Origin: Ecdyonurus torrentis
Lineage: Eukaryota; Arthropoda; Insecta; Ephemeroptera; Heptageniidae
Direction of reading: 5' to 3'
Assembly: GCA_949318235.1 (NCBI GenBank)
Contig: OX439130.1
Location: 42,917,040-42,981,039, forward strand
Length of the DNA stretch: 64,000 nt
The notes below the pieces were generated by a model, which was given only the letters and a program-made list of their open reading frames with translations, was not told the DNA's origin and ran no database searches. Both the position numbers and the translations under genes were made by a program. Shown piece by piece: positions 1-12,665 of this stretch (position 1 is its first letter; the number at the start of each line of letters is the position of its first letter).

Positions 1-57
1 TTGGATTTTGTGTTGAATCATTAAAAAGTACAATATTTTGTTTCATGTGGTCAATGG
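1..57 (+). repeat. Fragment of TTAA-element family 1
   Basis: The first 57 bases resemble the right end of the family-1 elements at 30409-30745 and 46064-46406: a stretch like ATTTTGTGTT, then CATTAAAAAG, then ATGTGGTCAATGGC. The terminal TTAA is not preserved and the rest of the element lies outside the window. Confidence 0.5.
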
Positions 58-250
58 CAGCATCTTATTTAATTACCGGAACTCTTATGAGATACGATAG
101 GAAAAATTATTTATATTAATGTACAGGTTTTACGAAAGTAAAATTTCTAGCATACGTGGTCACATTTTGTTTGCCTAGCCCCTATTTATTTATTTGTTCA
201 TATTGGTAGTAGATGTATTATCTCTGCGCAAAAAAAAAAAGAAAAAAAAA

Positions 251-260
251 GGGGGGGGGG
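251..260 (+). repeat. A-rich tract followed by poly(G)
   Basis: A run of ten G directly follows a 20-base A-rich tract (230-250). Runs of G or C of this length are rare in such AT-rich sequence, and four longer ones occur in this window. Confidence 0.8.
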
Positions 261-2010
261 TGATTAACAACGTTAATCAAATCCCCGCAGTAACTCACTT
301 TTATCCTCATTACCAATTTTATGTCATCCACTTGAATGTTATTGTGAGTGTTATTTAGTTTCGGTAAACTTTCATTTTGTATATAATATCCAGCTATTAA
401 TTAATAACTTGAATCTCAGCTTGTCAGAAATGTGACAGAAATAAGCGACAGCTGTTCTCAATAAGAATATACAAGTGCTCTGGTACACACAACGTACAGT
501 ACAGTGTACGTACAACACGACTATATACAATCGTCACACACAGACACGCATCGCTTGTAATAACTTGTTATGTTATTTTAATATGTTGCGAAGATACGTA
601 CTAAAATAATGAACGAAGAAATTTACAAATTACAAGTATATTTTAATATTATTTTGTATATTGCATACAGACTTTAAAATGTTGTACGTTACTTATTATT
701 ATTTTTTTTTAAGCACAAATTATGAAAGATGAAAAGTTGCCAGGCTCGCGCAAATGTATTTGTCAGAGGATTACGTAAGTGGGTGTATGTACACTTCACC
801 TCATAGAGGGAGTAGGGCTCTAAATAAAAAATCTTTTCTGTGGATATTAAAGTTTTGGGTCTAATAACCCTTTATTTATTTGAGGTAAAATAAATGATAT
901 CGTAATATCTTATGGTAACATATTTCAAATGTTCTCACAAGCGCATTAAAACAATATAACTATAACAATAGAATTGCAAAACATTTTAAGATAAAGGGTG
1001 AGAGTTCCCATGTCTGTTCTGATTTTGCTTGCATGCCTGTTACTATTTGGTATGGTATAGTATAACGTTAAAGCTTGTTTTGTTACCCATCATTAGTGAA
1101 AGTTTCAAGATAGGTCTCAATTATAATAAGAACAAAAAATGTTGATATTAAAATTCAGATAGGTCTAGAATTTGACATTTTTGTAATTAACAAATCCTGC
1201 ACGTTGACCTCCCGAATGATTTTTAGTTACTTGTGTCCTTGTGTCCCTATTAATCCAAAGAATCGCAGTTAAACATAAATAAATAAAGTAGTAATGATTT
1301 TTTTTTATCAACTCCTAACCAATTAGCATTACTGTCCCCTTCCTGTAAAATATTCAGGTCGTCAGATGCATATTTGGATATTTAAAATAAGTTTAAAAAA
1401 AGTAATATCCTCTATTTACGTTCTTTAATCTTAAAAATAAATTCAAATACGAAAGTTAAAATACATTTGTTCTTAACTGTAAGTTATTATATAAATATAT
1501 AAAACAAGAAAACTTACTTTGTTTTTAACTTATGTTGCTTGGCACATGGAAATCTCATAAATCTTCTCAAGAACTTGGTTTCTTGAAAGCAAAATAAGGT
1601 GTGAGATATTGTATGAATTTTTATAGAATTAATTATTTATGTCGTATTGAATGTTTAATTAAATGTAAAATTACCATTCTTTTTACCTTTATGTCAATAC
1701 TTAACTAATATTTAATTAATATTAATTGAATTGTGATTTGACGTTTTATAAAACTTTTTAAATTGCTTCATTAAAAAAAAATAATAATTATGATAAAAGC
1801 TTTTATATTTTTTCCCCGATATATTGGTGTTTTTTAATTACTAAAGAGCAATTATCAGCAATTTACTATCAAATCAACTTAACATTATTACGATTTACTT
1901 TTTTTTATTACGCATATTATTAGTATTTGCTTGTTATAAAGTGGTTAAAATAAATTACTATTTACAATATGTAATTATATTAAAATTCATAAAATTATCA
2001 AATAAACACA

Positions 2011-2165
2011 CACGAAAAAAATCATTTACGTATATAATGCTACAATGAAAACTATAGTCTGTACCAAATATGTATAGATAAATTGTTGATAAATTGAAAT
2101 AACATAAATATTTATGCTCTACAACATGTCAACATAAATTACGAAACTGTTATGACATATAAATA
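2011..2165 (+). repeat. Interspersed AT-rich repeat, copy 1 (diverged)
   Basis: It starts with CACGAAAAAAATC and contains ATTTATGCTCTACAACATG, matching the better-preserved copy at 25289-25503. The right boundary is unclear. Confidence 0.35.
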
Positions 2166-3036
2166 GCGTTATTATTTTATGTCTTTCATTCTGTCAGTGC
2201 ATCAAACAAATAAAATCACTTCAAAATGTTTTATACCAAGCAACTTTAATTAAATTTCTTTATAAATGACAAATTGAAATGTTCTAAAACATGGATCTGC
2301 AATTATTTGAGATTGTCTTAAAGTTGTTTAATATTCTGAATAGTATTTAATTAAAAGACTTATTAATATATGTATTGTATAAAATTTAAATTATGAAACA
2401 CTCTGACATGTGATTATTGTTAAATGAAAAGTCAGAGATAACCATGTAGGTGGGTATGTATATGTACGTTTTGTGGCCTCAATAAAAATAAATTATTATG
2501 ATTATTTAGATCAGTCTTTTAAGAGCAATCGAATTATAGTTGTTAGAAAAACATAAAGTTAATATGGTCTTTGGCTGTTAGGTATGCGATATGGTCTATA
2601 ATATGTATGTTATGTTATACGTAAATTAAATTATTAATAGTTTTCAAATTTCCAATTTTTACCAATACCAATTTATTTGCTGAAATAATTTATTATAATA
2701 AAATATTTATGTTTACAAAATATTATAATCTACATTAAATATGATTGATAATTTTAATTTATTTTGATACATATTAAATTTTTTTTATGATAAAATTATT
2801 TAGTTATGTTTCATTAAGCTTGATTTTTAAATGATAGTTATTAACGTTATATCAAAATTTAAATTGTGTGAAAAAATGAAAATAAGTGATTTAAATTTTA
2901 AAATGCTGAATACTCTTAAATTATAATAATAAATAAAATAAATAAATAAATGAATACAAATGGTAAAACGTCCTCAAAATAATTTGATACATAAAACTGC
3001 GAACATGTTAAGCATGTTATTTAACATTGTTATGTG

Positions 3037-3063
3037 AAAAAAAAAAAAAAAAAAAAAAAAAAA
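3037..3063 (+). repeat. Poly(A) tract, 27 bases
   Basis: Uninterrupted A run. Similar runs lie at 3274-3299 and about 3503-3524. No LINE or SINE body was recognised upstream of it. Confidence 0.9.
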
Positions 3064-3271
3064 GTGTTTATAAAAAACGATGACAGATTGTCAATTTATC
3101 GTCTTTCGTTTGTTTGTTTTAAGTTCAAAACTATGTTAAGTGTTACATAATTTTACACAATTTATTTTTAAGACTAAAATATGTTTATATAATAATAAAT
3201 AATATTTTTTTTCATCTTCTTCTTGCAAACTTAGTTTATTTGCTCTAGGACATAGTTTGCATTAACTTTTA

Positions 3272-3306
<35 letters not shown>

Positions 3307-4254
3307 TAAGACTTGCAAAAACTTATATAAAAAAATTCTTATCAGATTTTTTTCCCCAATGACATCAATGTATTTATTAATAGTAAAAAAAAAAAAAAAA
3401 CAACAACAAGAGGAAAAAAATCATATTATAAGTCAGAATATACATCTGACCAGATTGTTTCTTTCAATACACTAATTAATATTCAAAACAATTGAATTTT
3501 AATTAAAAAAAAAAAAAAAAAAAAAAGTGGGTGGTGTTATAAAAAAAAAAGTTTACTTTTATGCTAACCTTTTACATTTATATATAGTGTTTTAAAGCAT
3601 AACTAAACTTAATGAGTAAAATAAAAAATTATATTATCGTTTAATTACTCTCTTGAGAGTTTTATAAAATTAGCAACTCATTAGCAATCTTCGTCATAAA
3701 GATAACTTTAAGTAAAGAGTTTAAATTGGCTGAAAATCCTGTTATCTCTAAAGGATAAAATCTGAAGTAAATGTATAAGATAATAAACGTTTCATAATTA
3801 ATTTTAAATACTCGCTCAATTTTAATTGAACTAAAGGTAAACTATCAATAATTGGATGCATAATTTTGTTACTTTTTGATTTTTTTTCCCACTCATATCT
3901 TTGTTTTAATATTATTCTTGTTTCAAATAAAATGATATACTTCATCTTCTCTTTGTTTTAAATGAGACTGTGGAAAAAAACTACTTTGCTGACCAATAAT
4001 TGAGATTAATGTGTTTTTATTTTTATGTTGTTGCTACAGTGCGTCAGCAACTGTGCGTCAGTGCTACATATACTTTATGTAGCCAAAGGTATTGTTTCCA
4101 TTTCATCTTTCTTTCGTGGGAGTAAAATAAAATGTCAAGCACGAGATTTTATAAGATTTTGCTTTTGTTGATTCCCTAATGACAAAATACATGCTATAAA
4201 ATAGAGTGATGTGTTGAAAATTTTAACTCTTGCGTAGATCACTAAATTTGTAAG

Positions 4255-4285
<31 letters not shown>

Positions 4286-4568
4286 CATAAAAGTTAAAGT
4301 GGACTTAAATGAGTTAAAGATAGATTTATTTTCCGGTGCAGATCTGTTGAGCCACTGGTTTTCTATGCAACCTTAATGACAGACAAGTTGTGCGGGTGGC
4401 CGCAAATTCCTATCTAAAACTTTCTTTATAGCTCCCCAATTATCATCTGAAACTGTAAACAACTTTATTTGCTATTCTTCCCAAAAACAAAACTTCATAG
4501 ACAAGTTTGGTAGACGTTTTTCACTAACTCAACTTTAAATACCAAATAAAGAAGAAAAAAAAAGAACA

Positions 4569-4570
<2 letters not shown>

Positions 4571-4611
<41 letters not shown>
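4571..4611 (+). repeat. (GA)n microsatellite
   Basis: About 20 GA units. Confidence 0.95.
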
Positions 4612-4612
<1 letters not shown>

Positions 4613-5684
4613 ATCATGCCAGACAAACTTTACGTCTTTCATTTTAGATTTTTGTAATTAAGATTATTCTCGTTTTATTAAGCCTTGCTTTTGTTACTCA
4701 TTAAAACTTCTTCTTCTTCTTCTTCTTTTTGTTCATTTTTAGTTTTTGAATATGTTTAACCTTTTGTGTTTTTAAAAGATGGCATTTAATTACTGAAAAA
4801 TTTATATATTATAATATAATTCAACTATATTATTTCCTTAAATTTAAAATTTAAAATATTACACCAACGCAATTAAAAAAAAAAAAAAAAAAAATTGAAT
4901 GAAGCTCAAATGAGGCTAAAAACATATTTTTACTATTGAAATCCCTATTTAAATGTGTCGTGTTTTGTGGTAAAATATGATGATATATTTTTCATTTCAG
5001 AAACTTCACATCTTTTGTAATCTTACCATATTTCGTATAATGTCAGGATTTTCTGTTCATTCTTCTGCTAAGACGCGCCTTTAATGTGGGTAAAAAGAAA
5101 AAAAAAGAAAGAAAATGAACTTTTTGTTTAGTATTTAAAAACAAAAGTGAATGGACGTTTTTGTAACTGCAAATGTCAGTCACCCATAAAAATAAATTAA
5201 AATTATGTTTGAAATGTAAATAAAATTAATGTTGTTTTGAAACCTTGACAATGTATTTGACAAAACACCTATTTGTCTCCAATCTCACATAAAATTACAT
5301 AAATTTCATTGCGCATGTGCAGTTGAAACTCGATACCTTTCATATTACATAAAATTATGTCAAAATAATAACATTACTCATTGTAAAATGTAGCCTTTTC
5401 AACACTGTACTGCAAGTCCCAATTAAAATCATGCTATATAATGGACATAACATAAAATGACTTCATACGGAGAGCATCCCCATCCATAACTTTCATTTTA
5501 TTTTGTGTTTTTATTTATTTATTATTATTATTTTATTTTTAATATTCTATAAATGTTTTTCTTGCTGCAATGATATTTTAAATATCAACATCTTCTAATT
5601 AATTTATTAATTACATAAAAAAGTCTCGTGAAAAAAAAAAATGTTAAAATAATTATGTTTGTAATATTTGAAGGGCAAAAATAA

Positions 5685-5832
5685 AAACGTATGATAATTA
5701 TGCTGCAGCGCTCAATTCAGCAATTTGAGCGTAATAATAAACAGTAATAATAAAAAAATGTTATGATGTTTAGTATAATTACTTATTATGCTATTCCTCT
5801 ATATAGCATTCTAAAATAGCAACATAAATCCG
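5685..5832 (+). repeat. Interspersed AT-rich repeat, copy 2
   Basis: Shares ATAATTATGC, CTCAATTCAGCAA and AAAATAGCAACAT with the copies at 11285 and 25289. Confidence 0.4.
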
Positions 5833-5982
5833 GTTACTTATTTAATTCCATGTATTGGGAAAATATATAAAAAGACGCTCATTATTTTGCCACTGCATTT
5901 TCCTGGCTTCAAAATATAGTATATATACGTATTCATTTATAAATGAATAAAATAATAAATTTATTTGTTTGTTTTTAACATT

Positions 5983-5987
5983 ACACA

Positions 5988-6070
<83 letters not shown>

Positions 6071-6095
6071 ACACACACTTACACTTACACACACA
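5983..6095 (+). repeat. (CA)n microsatellite
   Basis: Long CA array, pure to about 6064, then interrupted by TACA and CTTA units. Confidence 0.95.
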
Positions 6096-6318
6096 TCATT
6101 ATATTTAATATAATAATAATGATGTAAGAGCTGTATAATATATGTATATTTTTTTTTGTTATTATAATTATTTTCTTTTTGTGAAAACAGAAAACGTAAA
6201 TATAATTTACAAACTTAATTTAATTTCAGCTCCTCTCACAACGCTTTTAATGAAGTTAAAAATTCTTATTAGGTTGTTTTTATAAATGCGAACGGTTTAC
6301 TACCACATTGCGTCAAAA

Positions 6319-6355
<37 letters not shown>

Positions 6356-7224
6356 AACCTCATAATAAGTATTTTATTTATTTTTCTCATACTCAGTGGC
6401 TCTGCAGCATGATCACGTCAATAGCATTATAAACTATTTTACTTGTTAGTTATTAAAGTTTCTTTGGCAGACTGAATTTATTATTATGCATTTTCTTGAA
6501 TCAACGATTTCGTAAAAATAAAACTACAATTGCTCGTACATGTAGTTCCAATATATGAAATATTTGTAAAACTTTAATTTCAAATATGAAACAAATGTAG
6601 TGAGTAAAATAATAATAAAATGGAATAATATACTTTGTAAAATAATGCTTAAATAGTTCTATTTTTATTTTTACTAAGATGAATTAACAGAACTTAATAA
6701 GTTAAACTCAAATTTAATAAGTATATTAAAAGAAATTTGAATTTCAAAACTAAAAATTATGTACAAGATGAAAAATTATTAACTTTTGTGGTAACAAATT
6801 TTTGTGGAAGTTTCAGTATAAAAAATTAAACGGAAATATTTTATTCATTCATAATATATTTTAATTTAAAGCTGAAGAAATGCTTGCAAAAATGAAGCAA
6901 GTTAAAAAAAAAAAAAAAATAAAAAAACTCAATTTAACTGTGATCAGTGATCAGTAATATGAAATATCAATAAAATGAAAATTACAAACACATTGTTTAG
7001 GTGCGTGTAAATATAAAATTTGGACATAACATGTATTGTTAAAAAATTAATTCAAATCTAAATCGTGTGCTATAATATGATTTATCATCAAACCATATGA
7101 TTATTATAGATAACGCGGTAATTAATAAAATCTGTTAATCTCTATTAAATATTTCCGTATTTAGTTAGAACGATGGAATAATAAACAGTGGAAAAAAAAC
7201 TTTTATGTAAAATTATGCATTTTA

Positions 7225-7617
7225 AGCCTCGTTCACAATGGACTTTTTCTAAGTTTTCTTAAGTGAAAATGCTAATTTTTTCCACTTAAGAAAGATTGGT
7301 GTTCACAATGAAACTATTGTTGCACTTAAGAATTTTCTTAATTAATTTCACTTAACAATTTTTTTTCTTAATTTTTCTTAAGTAGCTAATTAGAAGAATT
7401 ATTTGAATTTACGTAAGAATCAAACCCTTGTTGATTCTTACGTAAATTCAAATAATTCTTCTTATTAGCTACTTAAGAAAAATTAAGAAAAAAAATTGTT
7501 AAGTGAAAGTTCTACGTAAAAAAATAAGAAAAAAATTTTTAAGTGGAAATCAAACTTTTTTCTAATTTTGAAAAAATTAGCGTTTTCACTTAAGAAAAGT
7601 CCATTGTGGACGAGGCT
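7225..7617. mobile_element. 393-bp long-hairpin MITE, TTA-flanked (PIF/Harbinger-like)
   Basis: The left end AAGCCTCGTTCACAATGGAC is mirrored at the right end by GTCCATTGTGGACGAGGCTT. Most of the element folds back on itself: the arms meet near 7430, where GAATTTACGTAAGAATC faces GATTCTTACGTAAATTC. TTA flanks it at 7222-7224 and 7618-7620, which fits the TWA target preference known for PIF/Harbinger elements. It has no coding capacity. The class is inferred from the flanks and terminus only. Confidence 0.75.
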
Positions 7618-7980
7618 TTATGGTTAAGAATATTTTTTCAAAGTAAATGTGATAATTCGTGATATTTTTTTTTATATTATTTAAAAGTTGTGCTATAATT
7701 AAAAAAAAAAAAAAAAAAAAACTGCTATTTTATTACTACGGCTATCATATTACTCGTATGTTTATTATTTTGTAAATTCTTGTGCCTATGAATGTTCAAG
7801 ATGTATGTAACATACAAAGTTAAAAAAATAAATAAATAAATAAATAAAAAAGCAAAAAAAAAAATAATAATAATAAAAACTGGATGTGTCTTATCAATAA
7901 ACTGTATTATTCTTGTTTTATAGCAAAGTGTAAATATTTACACAGTATTAATTAGTGATGTTTTTTTGGTTATGTTACAG

Positions 7981-8103
7981 GTAGTGGCGGTGGGCGTGGC
8001 ACGCTAGACTTACTTCTCTCTGCAACATATTGTCGTTCCCAGCAATATTTATCCCGCCAGCTTGCCCATCTACACCCCGAGATCACAATGCCCATGTTTT
8101 CAG
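7981..8103 (+). CDS. fry: Furry homologue, exon A
   Basis: Internal exon of 123 nt between an acceptor (TTATGTTACAG) and a donor (CAG then GTAAAT). It opens with two bases that complete a codon, reads about 40 codons including [20 protein letters not shown] and [12 protein letters not shown], and leaves one base for the next exon. Furry is a very large scaffold made of HEAT/ARM-like helical repeats that binds and activates NDR kinases (Tricornered in flies, STK38 in vertebrates) and acts in cell morphogenesis, dendrite tiling and mitosis. HLHPE and TMPMFS fit the conserved first half of the protein as I recall it. The other two frames contain stops. No upstream exon is visible in the preceding 8 kb. 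Confidence 0.9.
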
Positions 8104-8266
8104 GTAAATATCTAACCAAACTTCCTTCTATCATGTTGAATAATCTTTTTATCTCAGCACAAATAAATATGAATTATTGTATTATATTATTATGTAGAAA
8201 GAAAATATATTTTAGTAATGTATAGTAAGACTAAGAAGTGAAAAAGTATTAAGTAATAAATTAACG

Positions 8267-8406
8267 CATTCATTCATTCATTCATTCATTCATTCATTCA
8301 TTCATTCATTCATTCATTCATTCATTCATTCATTCATTCATTCATTCATTCATTCATTCATTCATTCATTCATTCATTCATTCATTCATTCATTCATTCA
8401 TTCATT
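8267..8406 (+). repeat. (CATT)35 tetranucleotide array
   Basis: About 35 perfect copies of CATT over 140 bp, 160 bp downstream of the exon A donor site. Perfection over this length suggests a young, probably polymorphic locus. Confidence 0.97.
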
Positions 8407-9969
8407 GTCAACCTAAAGCAAACTTGCTGCTAATCGGACAGTACAAATTTTGAATTCATTAAGAATTAGCATAAAATGACATGAATTTATTTTTTCAAAC
8501 CAAAAACGTAAATAATGCTACATGTCGCAAAAAAAAAGTTTAGTGCTCTTTATTATTATTATTATTATTTAGTAAAGCTATTTATTTTTATAGCATTTAT
8601 TGCAAAAATAACGAACTAGATATTCTCTATAACGTGTAAAAAAAATCTGGTTTCAATCGAAAAAGTTATTATTGCGTCTTCAAAGAAAAAGAAGATACGT
8701 ATATAAACTTGCAGAATAAAATAATGGCTAATGACCGCTGAATGTATAACTATGTTAAAAACGTAATAAAGTATTCTATCAATTCATATGAACGTCATTT
8801 AATTACAAAATCTATAATAATATATATTATACGTGTTGGAATAGCTTTAACTAAAAAAATATTAAAATATTAATTTCTACCATAGTGATATAAAAAATGC
8901 AATTTGTCTTTTATATTCTTTTATATTCAACAGAATTCATTTATTGAGTTTCTATGATCATTTTTATTTATTTTTTATTAATCTTTTGTTGCGGTGATAA
9001 AAAAAATGTAATCTAGGCAATTAGTGATTAATATGTGACATGTATTATTTTTATTTGTTACTTATTTTGTATGTATGTGTTTAAAAAGTCTTAAGTAAAA
9101 GAGTGAAGGCAATGTTTTAGAAAGTAAGAAAGTACTAAAGGAATGAAAGGTTTTAGTAAGTAAAGGCAAGGTTTATATACCTTGAAGTAAAGTATTGTAG
9201 TAAGAAAAGTTTGCATCTCTGAATTTCAATATTTTACCTTATTTTTTATGGCAATTGAAAGTTAATAGTAACAACTTCGTAATAAAAATTCACTTCACGT
9301 GATCATCAGATCAGGGAAGGAAAAAAAAACACACAAGTCCTTAAGGGAATATTAATATTAAATCAAAAATTTGCTTAAAAAAATCTGCCTCTCTAATTTT
9401 TTGATTAAAACACTGCGGTACCTTATTTCTAAAAATGACACGGTTATTATTATTATTATTATATTATTTAGATTTTACACTTGTCATTACGTTATTAAAA
9501 TGTAAGATTACAAACATGTTAATAGAACATGTTTACACGTCAGATAGTAAGTTTTCTCATCGTTTAACGTTTTTTTCTTTTTTTCTTCTTTTTTTCATTC
9601 AATTTATTTTTATCTGTTTTATTGATATAGTAATGTTTTATTGGTAATATGTACATAATAGTTTATAATACTAGGGCTATAAGTTATACTATTGATAAAT
9701 TTTGATTTATTATGTTGCACGTGTTATATATATAATATATTTTATGTAACGAGGAGATATGGACAGCAAAGTTTTCTCTTGCTCTGTTTCTGATATAAAA
9801 AACATTGGTACTATGTTGTATTTTAAAAGTTTACCAAATCATCAAAAAGATAAGGAGGAAAAAAAAAAAAAAAAAAAAAAGGCTACAAACTTTTTTACTG
9901 GAGACAAAATAAAATAAAAGAATATAAAGGTTTAATATGCAGACTCATAGTCATAAACAAGTGCGGGTT

Positions 9970-10004
<35 letters not shown>
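9970..10004 (+). repeat. (CT)n microsatellite
   Basis: About 16 CT units grading into CCTTCC. Confidence 0.9.
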
Positions 10005-10411
10005 CTTCCCTCCCTCACTATTCTTCCTTCCCAAATATCTTTACCATGATCCAGTGATCATGAGAGTCATGTATTATTATTTTCTGAATATCCCACGAAT
10101 CCCAGAGTTTTTTTACAAGATAAAAAGTTTTCAGGTTTGAAATTTTACGAGTAATTACACGTCATGTCAGTTATGAATTATATTTACGTATATATACATA
10201 TAGCTTAGTTTCTGTAGCGACTTTGTTTTTTTAATTCCTTTTTACTCATTTTCTTAGTGAGAAATTTACGAAATAAATAAATTTCAATTTACCTCCTTTT
10301 CGTCGATATTTAGATAGAATTTCTTGTTTTAATTTATTTTTTTGTATGCATATATTTATTGCAGACAACTATATTTAATAGACAAAAACTAAACCCAATT
10401 GTGATATTTTA

Positions 10412-10495
<84 letters not shown>
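10412..10495 (+). repeat. (GA)n microsatellite
   Basis: About 40 GA units with one early AAAG interruption. Confidence 0.95.
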
Positions 10496-10498
<3 letters not shown>

Positions 10499-11284
10499 AC
10501 TGCCATGAATAAGACAGCACAGAAATAATTGACAGTTTTCTTGTTTGTTAAAAAGCTGAATAAATTTTGTATCTTCTTATTGTCGTGTCATGTTTATTTG
10601 TTTGTTTATAATTTGATATTTCTTCTAGATGTTTTGATACTTTATAATTTCACTAGGTTTTAATGAGCTTTCTCTTTCAATTTTGCATTGCTCTCGTTCT
10701 CTTTGCTTCTTTATTATTATATATTTTTAGCAGCTTGTAAAAGTGAAAAAAATATATGTATTTAATATAAAAGCACGTTGCTAAAAAAAAGTCTAATAGT
10801 GCGACTATATATATTTACAGAAGAATTTTATTTTATATTCAGTAGTTATACATTATTATGTAATTTTTAATTATTAGTATTTACAAATTAAGTATAAGTA
10901 AATATACAATATTTATAATATAATATAAATAGTAATGATTATAATTATTGATACATAAATTTTATTAAACTTATAAATTGTTTAATAAGTTTATTATTTA
11001 TTTATTTCCACTATATTATATAGCCAATAAAATAATAATAATAATAAAACACAAAATAATTACAATATGTATAAAAACAAATGTTTGGTTGGTAGAAAGG
11101 ATGCAAGAAAGACATTAATAAATACCACTACCATTATAGTATAGATTATACTATGTGGCACTTGAATCCTGGAATACAGCAAACCATAGTCATTGTATAG
11201 GCATACTAAATAGTATTTTGTTCAATTAAAATTATTAACAAAAATCAAAAGATTTTATCTATTAGATTTACTGCACTGACAAAA

Positions 11285-11505
11285 TTAAATACGTAGTAAT
11301 TATGCTAGAACTATGCAGAAATATTTTTTGCATAATATCATCATGTATAGCAATTATACTGTACTGCATTACGTAGCATGATAGTTCATCAATATTTAAG
11401 TATATGTTTTATTCCAAAATAGCAACATTTGTGTTCTAAATATAGTTAATATTCCATGCAGCATAAATTACGTTCCCCCCCCCCCCCCCCCCCCCATACC
11501 GTGTG
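11285..11505 (+). repeat. Interspersed AT-rich repeat, copy 3, ending in poly(C)
   Basis: Shares ACGTAGTAATTATGC, CAAAATAGCAACATTTGTG and GCAGCATAAATTACG with the copy at 25289-25503. The right end reads TTC, 21 C, then ATACCGTGTG, in place of the TTTTCCCGTGTA of the other copy. Confidence 0.45.
11475..11495 (+). repeat. Poly(C) tract, 21 bases
   Basis: Uninterrupted C run inside an AT-rich intron, at the right end of the interspersed repeat. Confidence 0.95.
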
Positions 11506-12283
11506 TATAGAATATTTTGAATTAACTTATTTTACGAGATGATAATTTCGTGCATATATTTACTAAATTATCTTTACATTGTAATTAGTAGAGCTACGAA
11601 GTAGACTATAGTCTTGTAATATGTATAAAGTAAACATATATTTGACACGCACATAAAATGTTGACTCTGTCTGCGTAGTAAATGTTTGTTGCTTAATTAG
11701 TTTGTACTTGAAAACTAAAATATTTGTAATTAATTAATTAATATCCTTTTTGTAGATTATTTTTAAATATGTGGAACGTTCTTTTGCATTTCTGTAGAAA
11801 AATAACAACCCACATTACTTGCATTATAAAAATAGAATAATTTTATTAAACATCAAGGTTTATACAGAGACGATTAAACGTAATGAAATATTTTACCTTT
11901 TATCATCGCATTTGTTTAAAACAAGTTTCATTGTAATTTTTTTATTTGTTTTGAAATATACTTTACGAGTTTATATGAACTGTAAATCACCTCTAAATTT
12001 CATTTTCTGTTATCAGTATTATATTTACGCAGGTGTTCAATTGTCAAAAGGCAACCCCAATGCTTTATCGATGAACTCCTTAAAGTATCACCATAATATA
12101 ATATTAAAGAATGGTATCACGTATATAGCATTTATTATTGTTATTCAAAGCTATTCATTTAAAATAGTTGTAGTAGATTTGTCGATAAAGTAATTAAAAC
12201 TGTACTGGCTGTAAGCAACTTAATACTATTGCTTTTTGTTTTATCCTTAAGAAATTAATAATCTATAATAAAAGCAATCTTAA

Positions 12284-12545
<262 letters not shown>

Positions 12546-12665
12546 TATTACAGTACTGACGGTGCCCGAGGGGGTGGTGCTGGAGCAGGGGGAAGGAGAG
12601 AAGGTTGGGGATCAGCAGAGGCAACAGAGATGGTGCTTAATAATGTCTTCTATATCACAGCAAAG
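12546..12665 (+). CDS. fry: Furry homologue, exon C
   Basis: Internal exon of 120 nt (40 codons, phase 0 at both ends), from TATTACAGT to GCAAAG before GTAAGA. It reads [10 protein letters not shown], a Gly/Arg-rich stretch, then [16 protein letters not shown]. The last block is highly conserved in furry proteins. The Gly-Ala-Gly-Gly linker between YY and the EATEM block appears longer than in orthologues I recall and lies in a variable loop. A second possible acceptor (TATTACAG, eight bases downstream) would break the frame, so the first is chosen. Confidence 0.92.

Larger units (their letters stand above)
1..7980 (+). other. fry: Intron (or upstream part) of fry, 5' of exon A
   Basis: No exon was found in this stretch. 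It ends with an acceptor tract (T-rich, then ATGTTACAG) at 7980. Contents are AT-rich sequence with many poly(A) and poly(T) runs of 16-27 bases, a GA tract, a long CA tract, two faint copies of an AT-rich interspersed repeat, and the 393-bp hairpin element at 7225-7617. Open frames here, such as the 65-codon one at 3748-3945 on the minus strand, have no recognisable protein features. Confidence 0.7.

Noticed and set aside
11819..12193. 124-codon open frame, the longest one not explained by repeats
   Set aside because: Composition follows the AT-rich intron (Ile, Tyr, Asn, Lys), there is no conserved motif, and it lies within the fry intron just before exon B.
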